From contig NC_079487.1 of assembly GCF_020520425.1 (NCBI RefSeq), positions 128,362,385 to 128,426,384 on the forward strand: a stretch of DNA of 64,000 nt, in the 5' to 3' direction. The position numbers and the translations under genes were made by a program. Origin of the DNA: Spinacia oleracea. Taxonomy: Eukaryota > Streptophyta > Magnoliopsida > Caryophyllales > Amaranthaceae. Below the pieces are notes generated by a model, which worked only from the letters and a program-made list of their open reading frames with translations, was not told the DNA's origin and ran no database searches. Below are positions 42,221 to 54,104 of the stretch, one piece after another; positions within the stretch are counted from its first letter, which is position 1, and the number at the start of each line of letters is the position of its first letter.

Positions 42221-45156
42221 TATGCTAGTTGACAAATACATTGGAAAATATTGTAAAAAACATAGTAATAATAAATCTTGAATACAAAATTATTGTAAAA
42301 AATCTCCTATTGATGAGTAAATTGTCATACTAAATTTTATGTCAAGCACCTACTATCCAACTAACAAATATTGAGAATCATTTGATAGTTAAGTACTCCG
42401 TAGCAAATAGTCTGATATATATAACTCATCTTCTACCCACATCTTAACCTCTTTTTTTTTGATAATTACCCACATCTTAACCTCTTATTTGTTCTTTTCT
42501 TGATTTACAATTATTGTTGAATATTTTTATATGTATGTTTACTCTTACTGGAAAAATCTTTTATAGTAACAAGCGTTTTGTTAGGAAAGAGATGTGTCTT
42601 AAACACTTAATCGTCATAGAAAAAAGTACGAAGTACTCCGTAAGTCAATTAAAAGATTAGGTTTTCAATAAGTTAATTAGTGGGAGGTTGAATATATTCG
42701 TGCACAAGGAATATGTATAAAAAAGAATTAGAGAAGCCAATGGCAAGGTGTCACAATATCATTCTAAAGTTGTTGGTCCTCCTCGAGGGTCACATTTGAC
42801 ATCTTATCTTTTCATATTTATAGGAGTCTAAATTCGTTTAATCCCTATTATTTTCACCTAGAAGGAAAAAAAATAGTTATGGATAATAAATAATAGAATT
42901 AGTATGTAGCAACAAAAACTAACATACTCCGATACAAAAGTGGGATGATATCACCAAAGAGAAACATACAAGTACAAAGTATATGGTTGAAGTAGAATTG
43001 ACTTACCTGATATTGACAAAAAAAAAATTGACTAGTTAATACTAACATGTTAAATCGGCCCCAACATTCATAATAATTAATTAATTAAGACACCCTAACC
43101 CGAGGATTTGAGTGAAAGAGTCCAAAATCAAATGGTCTTAATTTTATCGAGTAATTGCATAAACCTAAATTATAAGGGTACTAGCATCTAGCAAGTGTTA
43201 AATTCCACAAAACATTGAGGAGCTATGATGATTCTATCTCCAAATAGCAAGACTAAAAGCCATGTTGTGCCCTCTTATAGTAACCCAAATAAAGCAAAGG
43301 CAGAGGTAGGTCTATTTTCCTCTTCGTCTGCCAACAAAAGTGCAAATCATTTGAGCAAGAAATTGTTTTTTTCTTTGATGACCAAATATTGTGGACGGGA
43401 AAAGCCTAAAAGGGTATAAAAAAATTATAAAAAAAATAAATTAAAAAAATTAAAAACATCATTTAAAAAAAAAAAAAAGGAGAAATTGATATTAGGCTAT
43501 TAGCAAGTTGAACAATTTTTTTTTTTAAAATATCACAATTTTTTTTTAACTGGGGTCAATCCCAACTTTTAGGGGTATCAGTCAAAAGATTCTCATTCAT
43601 AATTAACATGCTCAACCGTTAATATACCTATCAAAATCCGGCACTACCAACCTTATTTATTTATTTATTTATGTGGCTATATTAACCGAATGAAGAGACC
43701 GTTTTGAGATGATACCTCGAAATGTTAGGAATGGCAAACTGGCAAAAATCAAAGATTAAGATATTTTAAGGCGAACTGTCTATGAAACTAATGAAGAAGA
43801 AAAAAAATTGCAACTTTTAGTAGAAAGTAAGGTTCATTGATAAGCTATTATCAAAGACAGTTACACCCTTCACCACTAAAAGCCTTTAATTTGATGGTGG
43901 ACATTTAGACAAGAACAATCCCTTCAATTGTACGGTGTGTGTATGACTCACTGCTTATGACGCAGATTTATGGCGCGTGGGTTTTGTCTTCCTCTTCTTG
44001 TTGATGGCACCGTGGACCTTGTTCTCCTTTCTAAAGATCTTCAAATCTCTAAAATTTGCCCATAGCTTTATGCTTGATTATGACCCTTCGGCCTTCGCCC
44101 TTCATGTCATTGCCCTCCATTTCTTTTTAATGTATCCATTTGAAATCTGGTGTGATTTTTAAGAAAATTGGAATCTTGATTTGTATGGGTATAAGTGTAA
44201 TGATTGGGTGTAAGAGAAATGATTGGGTGTAAGATATTATAATAAATAAAGGAGTGAAAAAATAATAAAGAAATAAGGTAAGAGAGAAGAGTGATAGTGA
44301 TGGGTGATAAAGGAGGTGAGAGAGTGGGTATATGGGGAAGGGAAAAGAATTAAATATTATGGGTGGGGAAAATTAGGTGGAAATATGGGTAGAATCTTTA
44401 GGTATTTTGGTAATTAGATAGAAATGTAAGGGTATTTTAGATAAAATGTATGTCCAAAAATAGAATAGATTCTAAATGGATACAACAATATGAAACGCTT
44501 AAAATGGAAACGGATACAACAAAAAGAAACGGAGGGAGTACCATATTGGAGAATAATTATTACTCTCTGTATTTTAATTCTAAAAGTTGTTGCACGTATA
44601 AAGTTTTTACAAAATTAAAATAATTTTTACTTAATATCTTTTATAACTTTTACCTAGTTTTGCAATTTTTAATATATTTTGATTAACTTTTATGTTATAT
44701 AAAAAAAGTTGAAAGATAAACATTTTAAAGGGTTAAATGAATTAATTATACATTATTAGTAAGTCTGAATAAATTTTTTATTAAAATGAAAAAATTTACC
44801 ACTAAACAATAAATTATTTTTACCTATATAGCCGTAGCTTTTAACTATTTTGACATAACTTTTACTTAAGAATTTGTGTTTTCATACTCTGTATGATTCC
44901 CCCCCCCCCCTTTTTTTTTCTTCGTATGTTTCCCCGTATGAAATATTTTATTATTTCTTCCTTACCTTAATCTTTCTATCTCTTTCATGATCTCTACACT
45001 TATTCACACCAATTTTTTCCAAAATAAATAATTCACCCACTATTGATTTCTTACAAAATATAGTTAGCCCACTACCCCATTTGAAATTAGTTTATTAAAT
45101 TCAACCAAAACTCATAAAACTTTGTGTCGATCAAAGTATTAAAATATGGAGTGAGT
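42221..45156. other. Repeat-rich AT spacer
   Basis: No gene can be supported apart from the weak small ORF noted separately. 44560-44890 is the inverted relative of 11690-11970. 44460-44540 ends in AACGGAGGGAGTA, the right terminus of a MITE whose left end was not found. 44899-44910 is a C run. Confidence 0.5.
43225..43419 (+). CDS. Hypothetical small ORF, 64 residues
   Basis: ATG ATG start, Ser/Lys-rich middle, ending KKLFFSLMTKYCGREKPKRV. I do not recognise it. No TATA box or neighbour supports it. It could be a chance frame in a spacer; it is listed only because its composition is less AT-biased than its surroundings. Confidence 0.15.
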   Translation: MMILSPNSKTKSHVVPSYSNPNKAKAEVGLFSSSSANKSANHLSKKLFFSLMTKYCGREKPKRV

Positions 45157-45421
45157 ATAAGTCCCTCTGTTCTTGATTATTTGTCACTTTGCAATCTTGT
45201 CACTATTTACAATTGAAGAGAATCTTCTAATTAATTGTCAATACGTATTTCAAAATATATTCATGTTCGATCTTGTTTTGTCATTCTCAATGTGTAGTTT
45301 AATAATATCAAATATTTATATTTCTTTAACGTACGTATTTGGAGATATTTACTTTTAAATATTGAGTTGAAACAGATTAAAAAGTCAAAACGGAACTAAT
45401 ATTTAAGAACGAAGGGAGTAT
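45157..45421. mobile_element. Stowaway-type MITE
   Basis: TAAGTCCCTCTGTTCTTGAT and the inverted end TTAAGAACGAAGGGAGTA. Confidence 0.75.
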
Positions 45422-45529
45422 AGTACTTCGTATTAAGTACCAAAATACATCACTAAATGTTCCTTGCCTCGTTGGCTATTTCTAGTGTATTAACTCATGT
45501 GGTCTCTTTGATCAAGAGTTCGAATCTTT

Positions 45530-45790
45530 TACTCTTTCTGTCCCTTAATATTCGCACCGCTTTTCTCGGGCCGTCCCTTAATACTTGCACAGCTTCTATA
45601 AATGAAAAAATTTACCAATATTATATTATTTCTCACACTCACCACACCCCACCCCACCCACCCCTTACACATTTTCCACTAACTATATTGAAAAAATACC
45701 CCACTATTAACTATAATAAGTCAATTCAAATATGTTAAACTCGGTACCGATCAAACCGATATAAATATTAAAGAAGGAACGGATTATACT
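45530..45790. mobile_element. Degenerate Stowaway-type MITE
   Basis: The left end TACTCTTTCTGTCCCTTAAT with GGGCCGTCCCTTAATACTTG matches the subfamily at 50072. The right end is decayed (AAAGAAGGAACGGATTATA). Confidence 0.55.
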
Positions 45791-46020
45791 ACCATTATAA
45801 CTATGCCTTTTTTATTTCTCTAGAGGTAAAGGAGATAAGATTTTTTTGCACACTTGCACAGGCCCTGAAGAATTTATACTTTTAGATCTTTTTACAGTTT
45901 TACATCCATCAATGTCGTACAAAATCTGCACTTACCATACAGGCCCTGGAGTATTTTCATAATTGCCCCCACAAATCCAATACGGAGTACTCCATATTCC
46001 ATAATCCATATTCATAATGT

Positions 46021-46134
46021 TTTTTTTTGGTGCAAATGAGCCACAAGAGCGGGGATGGGAATCGATCCTAGCCTCCCAGGATCACCTGGAATCGGGATGG
46101 AAGCTCTAACCAACTGAGCTATCCATCACTCTCG
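46021..46134 (-). mobile_element. tRNA-derived SINE, copy 2, complete
   Basis: On the minus strand the body carries an A box (TAGCTCAGTTGGTTAGAG, 46104-46121), a B box (GGATCGATTCC, 46058-46068), GGCTCATTTGC and a poly(A) tail. A perfect 16 bp target duplication TCCATATTCATAATGT flanks it (46005-46020, 46135-46150). At 114 bp it is very short for a plant SINE. Confidence 0.92.
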
Positions 46135-46557
46135 TCCATATTCATAATGTCATATGCATGGAAGAAAAAAATATAAGTTACCCCGTAAAAACTGAACTAT
46201 AAGGGCCCGCCTGATTTAGAGTATTGATTAAGGGATAATGATTAGGCTGCAACAGTTACTTGGGTACTACCTCCGTTCCGCAATAGATGTATCATTTCTT
46301 TTTTCACGTATCACAGCATGCTTCTTTGAACATTAATATCTCTAATTGTGTGTAAGTAAAAATTATAAAAAAAATTGATATTAATTATAAAAAATCAATT
46401 TTGAACATTGATATTCTTTCACATTATCCGTTATATTTTTTGCCGTATCTTGTCAAGGGTATTTTATGATTTTTTTATTTGAGAAGTAAAAGAGACTTTA
46501 ATTATCCCAGGGAATGCCACATGTACCTTGCTAATTTTCTGTAAAAACTTGATCCTT

Positions 46558-47162
46558 AGGTGATGTTTGGTTGACATGAAAAAATATAGGAAGTATGACT
46601 TAATCGGAAGTGAAATATTAAAGTATTGTTTGTTTGACAAAACATGAGAAGTCACACTTCATACAAAATGGAAGAAATTTCTTACCTAGGTTCCCCTGGA
46701 TAAGTGAAACTTCCCATGGAATTTTACTTCTCATGCTTAACCAAACAATGTCACCCACTTCTTAGGAAATGTTTATACTCCCTCCGTCCCGGAATACTCG
46801 ACCCGGTTTGACCGGCACAGAGTTTAAGAGACTTTAATTGACTTATTTATTTTAATAGGTAGTAGTTGATAGTGGGGTATTATTTTAATGTTTTAGTGGG
46901 AGTTGGGTTAAGAGGTGGGGTTGGGTGAGAGTAGGGGTTGAATTTTTAATTATTTTTTGTATGGAGTAGGGGGTAGGTGGGTTAATAGGGGTGGAGTGAG
47001 AAACAATATAATATTGTTAGAATATTTCCATTTTTAGAAACAGGTCAAGTATTAAGGGACGGCCCGATAAGGAAAACAGGTCAAGTATTCCGGGACGGAG
47101 GGAGGACATGATAAAAGATTTTTCCTAGCAAGTTCTACTTCTCACGATCAACCAAACGACCC
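46558..47162. mobile_element. hAT-like MITE containing a nested Stowaway-type MITE
   Basis: The outer ends GATGTTTGGTTGACATGA (left) and TCACGATCAACCAAACGACC (right) are imperfect inverted repeats. The element is interrupted at 46776 by the inner element. Confidence 0.6.
46776..47106. mobile_element. Stowaway-type MITE (nested)
   Basis: TACTCCCTCCGTCCCGGAAT and the inverted end TATTCCGGGACGGAGGGAGG; the interior has the complementary ACCCGGTTTGACC / GGTCAAGTATTAAGGGACG. Confidence 0.88.
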
Positions 47163-47318
47163 TTATTATACTCAATGAGAACATTGACACCAATATTAAT
47201 TTGGATGTTTCCCTGAAACTTACTCAAAACTAAATAGTGTAGATCAACGGAATTCAACACCAAATCTTAAATATTCCTTTAAAATTTGCTGACTAGTCAT
47301 GCCAAATCTTATACTTAC

Positions 47319-47572
47319 TCCGTTTCGAAAATAACGCACTTTGGTTGACTTTTACTATTCTAACCATTACTTTATTTGACTCTTAATATCTCAAAGCGTG
47401 TGCAAATAAAAATTATAAAAATTAATATTTAGAAAATATATATCGATACGAATCTAACATGACCTCACATGACTAATATTTCCTTACATAAAAAAAAATG
47501 GCAAAAGTACATGGTAGTGTGAATAGTGTAAAAAACAAGTGGTGCGATATTTCCAAAACGGATGAAATATAC
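47319..47572. mobile_element. Stowaway-type MITE
   Basis: TACTCCGTTTCGAAAATAAC and the inverted end ATTTCCAAAACGGATGAAATA; diverged. Confidence 0.6.
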
Positions 47573-47757
47573 ATTTCCTTTAAAATTTGCTAACTAAGAA
47601 AACATCGGTTCTTGGCTTTTGTTAATTAATTCAAGATTTAATTTCTTTCAATAATTGATTTCAAGTATTATCTTCTTTTCTCTCAATCTCTTTAATTATT
47701 CATCTCTCTTTTTATAATCTATTTTGTTTATTCAATTACCATGTGTGAGTCATTGTT

Positions 47758-48287
47758 ATTAGAATCGCGGTCCGGATTGTACGATCCTACAATCCATTTT
47801 TTTTGCAAAACAATCCAGATCGCAAGCAGAATCGCATGGATGGTGGGATCGTAGCAGGATCGGCCAGAATCAGTAGGATCGTATAGGATCGGTAGGATTT
47901 GAATAGGATCGTAAGATCCTACTTTTCACTTAGATTGGTGCAAGATCGGTCAGGATTGGAGCAGGATCGTGCAGAATCGTTTAGGATCGACCGACCTAAC
48001 TTCTTTACGTATTAAAATGATCCCTAAAGCAACTAACTTTCTCTTCAAGCCTAACAATTGATAACCCAACTTCATAAACGAAAATATTTATCTTCTCTAA
48101 TCTATATAACTATTACGAAGCCATATCAACTTTAAGATATCAATACTATGTGAGAAAAAAAATGTATTTAGCTTTCATATTGTTTCAAATATATGTATTT
48201 ATTCATGTAAGATCCTACCATCCGATTCTACCGATTTGATCATACCCTCATCACCGATCCAAGGTAGGTTACGATCCTAACAACTTT
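47758..48287. repeat. GGATCG-rich repeat element
   Basis: GATCGTA/AGGATCG words occur more than fifteen times. The ends TTGTTATTAGAATCG (left) and CGATCCTAACAACTTT (right) are inverted, suggesting a short-TIR element of ~530 bp. No ORF. Confidence 0.6.
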
Positions 48288-48724
48288 GGTGTGAGTAGTT
48301 CTTTATTCTAGGGTTAGGTTGAACCCTAACATGGATTGATGCACAAGTAGTTTCCTTATCCCTAAGGCATGTTCGGTATCCTTTTTTGTTTCCAATTTTC
48401 TGTTTTTCATAAAACTAAAAAACAAAATATGAAAACAACAAAATCTAATTTCCATTTTGTTGTTGTAAGTTTTCAAAATCAACATGATTACTATATATAT
48501 GAATATTTTTTAATTTATAATTTAATCTAAATCACATGACTTACAAAAATAAAAAAACTAAAAACTGGCAGTGACACCGAACTAAATAAACCATATGAGT
48601 TATTTGTTAGTGTTTCTTTGGGGTTGACAAAATAAAACGCGGGAATTAAAATAATGGCCTTATTAGGCCAAAACCTTTTTAGTGGAATGGTTCAGATTAA
48701 CGGACTAAACATGAAAGAAGGGCC

Positions 48725-49398
48725 TAGGGTGTCAGTGGGGTGGGTTTCGCGGGAGACCCACCCCGTATCCGTCCCAAGTAGGCGGGGATGGAGGTAGGTT
48801 TGGCGGGTGATGGGGCGGGGATGGGTATAAAAATTGTACCCGCCACGGGTGATGGGGCGGGTGTAGGTTTTGTGTTGAACCCGCCCCATCCCCGCCCGCC
48901 CCGTCCCATCCCCACCCGCCCCGTCCCATCCCCACTCGCCCCGCTTCATACCCGCCATGGGTGATGGATTTATTTGCATCTTTAGGTGATAATATAAATT
49001 TAGTTGAGATTTTTATGTTTTTTGTTTGGATTTTTATTGTTATGACGAGCATTTTTTCTGATTATATAGGTTACTTTAGTCATAAGGTATTTTTTTTTCT
49101 ATAGTTAACTTTGATTACTCCGTATATATGACAAATGTTTGTTAAATAAGAAAAATTAGGCGGGTATTAGCGCGGGTATGAAGCGGGGATAAGACGAGGA
49201 TGGATATCCAGTTGGGTGGCGGGACGGGAATGAATTTTAGCTTACACCCGTTAGGGCGGGGATGGAGATGAATTTTGTACCCGCCATGGGTGATGGGACG
49301 GGGATGGGGATGAAAATTTTAGGTGGGGATGGAGATGGAGGGACCTACATCCGCATCCGCATCCGCATCCGCTCTACCCCGCCCCATTGACATCCCTT
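48725..49398. mobile_element. GC-rich TIR repeat element
   Basis: AGGGTGTCAGTGGGGTGGG at the left and CCCCGCCCCATTGACATCCCT at the right are inverted termini. Inside are many GGGGATGGG / CCCGCC words in both orientations and a (CATCCG)n run near 49350. It stands out sharply from the AT-rich surroundings. Frames through it are compositional. Confidence 0.7.
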
Positions 49399-49439
49399 GC
49401 CGATCTAATGTCTATTAAACCAATTTTGTTTGCAACTAA

Positions 49440-49773
49440 GAGCATCTCCAATGGTTACATATAAGGACTAGCTTGCAATTTTCATAAAGTTTCTAGCTAC
49501 TAGCCAACCATTGGAGTACATATGAACAATTAGCCAAGTTAAGCAAATTAGCTCTATAAAGCTAATTAGCTTGGAAAAAAAAAAGAACGGACAAATTTGT
49601 TTATTTGATAAACATGTGAATTGAATAATAAAAATAAATTAAAAAAAATTGTTAAAAGATTTCAAGCAACTTGTTTACCATTGGAGCAAAATACACATGA
49701 AAAAAGAGTAGTTTGAAAATCTGATGTGGCATATGAAAGCAACTTACCAATTTGCTCACCATTAGAGATGCTC
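49440..49773. mobile_element. Tourist-like (PIF/Harbinger) MITE
   Basis: GAGCATCTCCAATGGTTACA at the left and CCATTAGAGATGCTC at the right. The flanking 3 bp duplication TAA (49437-49439, 49774-49776) fits PIF/Harbinger. Confidence 0.82.
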
Positions 49774-50071
49774 TAATGTTGCGTCTTGCGTCTATTACGG
49801 AGTTACCTCCGTGTTACGGGGTACTCCATATATGAATTTTCAAGTAAAAATACGAGTAGGTACCAGAGAGTAGAAAGAAAAAGACAAGTCATAGATAGGG
49901 ACATAAAGGTGTACTAAAATGATAAGAAGCATGTCAAATCAAACACCTTTTACTTGTCCATAGTAATAAAGGATGTCCTACGCAAATTAATTGAAGTTGC
50001 CACGGACATTAACGTCTACTTTTGTTGATTGCAAAAATGCTACAGTAAATAATACTGCTTGTGTTCCTTAT
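49774..50071. other. Intergenic, no gene seen
   Basis: AT-rich; nothing recognised. Confidence 0.6.
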
Positions 50072-50394
50072 TACTCCCTCCGTCCCTTAATATTTGCACC
50101 GTTTTTTTTTACGGGTCGTCCCTTAATACTTGCAGTGTTTCTATAAATGGAAATTTTTACCAATATTATATTATTTCTCATACTTACATACTAACCCACC
50201 TACACCACTATTCCTTACCAAAAATCATTTAAAAATTCACATACCCCACTCACCGGTCACCACTCCCCACCCCTTACACATTTCCCACTAACCATATTAA
50301 AATAATACTCCACTACCAACTAACCCTATTAAATTAATAAGTCAATTCAAATATCTTAAACTCCCACCAGTGCGAGTATCAAGGGGAGGGAGTA
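50072..50394. mobile_element. Stowaway-type MITE
   Basis: TACTCCCTCCGTCCCTTAAT and the inverted end GTATCAAGGGGAGGGAGTA; long member (~320 bp) with a second internal CGTCCCTTAATACTTGCA. Confidence 0.82.
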
Positions 50395-51634
50395 GTTTTC
50401 TGTTTGTAGAAAGACACGAGTATTATGAAATAAGAAGAGTGTATAAGAAAGAAAGACACGGGTATTAAGAAATTGGAAGAGTGCATAAGAAAAACAACGA
50501 TTGAGAGTTTTTTAAAACAATTTTTTACCACTTTTTTTTAGGTGTTATCATCCGGTTTACCCTTATAGTTAATCCAGATTCGGGACGAGTTTTGGGTGAA
50601 TATGTTTCAATCTCCTTCCAATTGTTAATGCGGGACATCGAATACGCGATCCTCCCTAACAAGTTCAATCCCAATCACCACTAAACCAATAGTAAATTGA
50701 TAAACTTTTACCATTATGGCACAATAAAAAAAGAGCATAATGTCATGTTCTTGGCCACAATGAGAGACCGAAAGACCATCTAGATGCACAACCGGGCCCA
50801 AAATGAATGATGTACCAGTGTACCACTGTGGCACTATGGAAAATATCGAAATCAAGATTTGTTATCAAATCAAACGTAGATATCGGTTTGGCATTTTAGA
50901 AAGTCGATGGCTATGCTAACAGTTCATTTTCACCAACTTTTCATTTTTTTTTTTATTTTTTTTTTTTTTTACATCAACAATGGAGTACTCCATACTAACC
51001 AACACAAACTTTTGTTGAAACATAGGATATGTTTTCTAATTTTTATTTAATGTAGTCTATTTACAAGGCTTAGATAAGCATTTGGATTTCATGACGAATA
51101 ATTATAGTTAAAAAATTATACAAGTATTCCAATTGAATTTTGTATTAATTTGACGGCTCGTCTCCTATTAGATTATATGACACTTATTTAATTGGCGACT
51201 ATGTTTAATAGTTTCTCTTACTATTAACTAAGTGGATGGTGTGATATGTGTCAAACTTACGCTTAGGGGTGTCTAGTATGAAGAAAAAAGAGTTTTTGAG
51301 GCGTATTAAAGACTTGCCAATTACAAAAAATTAATGAAAGTGTTTGATTAGAAAAGGTTTGGACAAGATTTTTTTGATAAAAAAAGCTAATTTTGCAAAA
51401 GTTCAATAGAATAGGTTTTTGCATTGGAGGTTATAAGAAATGAGTGTAAAATGACTACTTTGTCATAATATTGGTTAAAGTTGTAATCCTTATCAACCTA
51501 AATTATTTGTTGTCAATGTCATTAATGATCATTTTACGCATACTAACTTATGGAGTTGTAGCTAGTGATAATTCAACTAGATAGTCGGATCAAATAAGAC
51601 GGACAACTAACAACTAGTCAAACCAATTAATAGC
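50395..51634. other. Intergenic, no gene seen
   Basis: AT-rich. T homopolymers near 50947-50970; no supported gene. Confidence 0.6.
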
Positions 51635-51963
51635 TACTCCCTCCGTATTTTTTTAAGGGGATACACTTGCCTTTTCCGGCCGTATTTATTTAAGAGATAC
51701 ACTTGCTATTTTTAGTAACTTATCAACCCCACCATCTAATTAAATAATACATCTAATATATCCTATCACCCACCATCATATTAAACAAATAATTTCATAA
51801 ACCCACCCCACCCTCCACCCACCAAAATGACTTGGTCCCCACATGTTTAATTATTAAAATATCTATCCAACCCCACTTGCTTTATTATTTTATTTCATTC
51901 AATTATTCTTCTTAATATCCATGCCCGGCCAAGTGTATCTCTTAAAAAAATACGGAGGGAGTA
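51635..51963. mobile_element. Stowaway-type MITE
   Basis: TACTCCCTCCGTATTTTTTT and the inverted end AAAAAAATACGGAGGGAGTA; perfect 20 bp termini. Confidence 0.92.
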
Positions 51964-52074
51964 GTTGTCAAACAACGCCTTATTCTCTATACATTTATAG
52001 CTCTCGCGGAAGAGGAAATAATCAAAAAATTGACTCGAGTTACTTAGGTACATACTACAATATACTCGGATATG

Positions 52075-52230
52075 TATACTCCTTTTGTCTCTTAAAGATT
52101 ATCCTAATATAAATATCTCTAATTTTACATGCATAAAAATAATCTAAAAATTGATATTTTAAAATATATATTGAAACAAATCTAATAAAATACTCCGTAT
52201 CACATCTTTTAAGAATGGAGAGAGTAGAAC
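52075..52230. mobile_element. Short Stowaway-type MITE
   Basis: TATACTCCTTTTGTCTCTTAAAG-type left end and the inverted CTTTTAAGAATGGAGAGAGTA right end; ~155 bp, diverged. Confidence 0.55.
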
Positions 52231-53845
52231 AGTAAAATTAGAGCGGGATGAAAGAGATGAAAGCTACCGAAAAAACAAGAGTGGGGAAGACGGGAATAAG
52301 TGGTGGTGGAAAGCGGAGCCAAGGTTGCTAAGTGCTAACCCTTCCCTTATCAGCATGCAATAAAAACCTTTTAGTCTTTACAAATTGATGATTTGATTTG
52401 ATAGCTTTTATGAGAAAGGGGGTGTTTCATTTTCACGCCCAAAAGGTAGACAACGACTCAAGTGCCTTCCATGGCCCACCCCTCCCTACTAGTCCGTATT
52501 TAAGTGGACACGGCATCTGCCATCTACTTCTTCTATTTATTTTACCCCCACCCTTGCATTTCCATTTGAATTATTGCGGATTAATGGATTATACATAGGT
52601 CGGTAATTTAATTAATTATTATAAAATTATTGTGGATTAAAATTATTATGAATAGGCCATCCTTTTATTTTTCTCAGGAATTGTGTGTTTTTTTACTCCG
52701 TCCTAACTTATGCTATATTTTTTTAATGAAAAATATCTTTACATCTACGGAATACTAGTATTTTATGCACCTTATGCGTGTATGGATTTCAGAATGCATG
52801 TAAACCAGCATTAATAAATCAGTATTTATTATCGTAGAATGACTACCTTTTTTATTTTTCTTCAGAAAATATTTTAACCATTGGTTTAATATCTATTGGA
52901 AGATTTAATCACAAATGCATGGTCGAAAACTTAAGAATTTTTTTAAAAGTATCTATACAATCCAATTTATACGTGTTTTTTGTTGTCAAATAAAAGTTAT
53001 ACATGTTATTCATCACGGTTTCGATTTTAATTTTTAATTTTTTATGAAAAGCGTAATTTCTTTGGTCATTTTTTTTTTCTGGTTTTATAGTTGACAGATT
53101 ACCACTATCAAAGGAAAAGAAAAAAAAATCCAGATTGTCAGTATCTTTTTAAAGGCGTTTCTTGTAATAATGAGTCATAATCAATTTAGTATTACGGAGT
53201 ACACGTTTTTTTTTAAAGAAAAACGATTCAGACATTGTGATTGATGAGAATGATAGAATCTCCGTTGAATCAGTGCTTTAACAATAACATATAATTAAAA
53301 AAATGTAGTAGAAAAGCGATTATAATGTGAAAAATGTTGTACAAACCAGAGTAACAAATGACATATGAAAATCATTTTCATCTACCTCTTTAGTTTCTAC
53401 AAAAAAATTGTAACAGAAAAATAAAGAACTTGATTAGTAATTACGGAATAATAATCAATTTGAAAATATTAAGCAATAACAGGGTTTCGTTGAAAACTTT
53501 AAAATAAAATGATAGATCGAAACCCACTAAGTGTGTGATAATTGTAAGATCTTAACTATAAAAGAAAGTGATATTGTATTTGTATAATTAATAGCTATTC
53601 AACTACAACCAATATCAATAATAATGCTTTAACATGGTCATACATTAGAGATCACATAAAGGGAGATCGAAATATATATTAGAGATCACATAATACATAG
53701 TACTTTCTTCCGCTTCTTGAGAGGAGATTGACGCAAAATATGTGTTAATTATCGTTATCCTCAAATTAGCTTAATCATAATTTACAATTGCAACAATCAT
53801 AAAGATGATTGAATTTATTTAATTTATTTTCAAATTGGCAATTAC
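52231..53845. other. Intergenic, no gene seen
   Basis: AT-rich. TTAGAGATCACATAA is directly repeated near 53645 and 53678. No supported gene. Confidence 0.6.
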
Positions 53846-54104
53846 TTCATTTGTTCTTATTTACATGACACAATTGGATTATGGACAATATTCATACAAA
53901 CTCCTTTGACTTCATTTTGTGATTTATAATTAAGAAAAAATATAGTTGAGTGAGGTCTTATTAAATTCGTCTCAATAAATATTATTTAAATATCAACTTT
54001 TTATAATTTTTTCTTATCCATAATCGAAGATATTAGTGTTTGAAATCGTGCGTTGGCAAACATGCCTAAATAATTGTGTCATTTAAATAAGAACGGAGGA
54101 AGTA
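53846..54104. mobile_element. Stowaway-type MITE
   Basis: Left end TACTTCATTTGTTCTTATTT and right end AAATAAGAACGGAGGAAGTA are inverted copies with TA ends. Confidence 0.8.

Noticed and set aside
43977-44162. Hydrophobic 61-residue plus-strand frame
   Set aside because: No ATG start, no homology recognised, AT-rich spacer.
46021-46134. Possible functional tRNA gene on the minus strand
   Set aside because: A and B boxes are present, but the body does not fold as a full cloverleaf, ends in poly(A) and is flanked by a target duplication: a SINE.
48692-49052. Gly/Pro/His-rich minus-strand frames
   Set aside because: Compositional by-product of the GC-rich TIR element.
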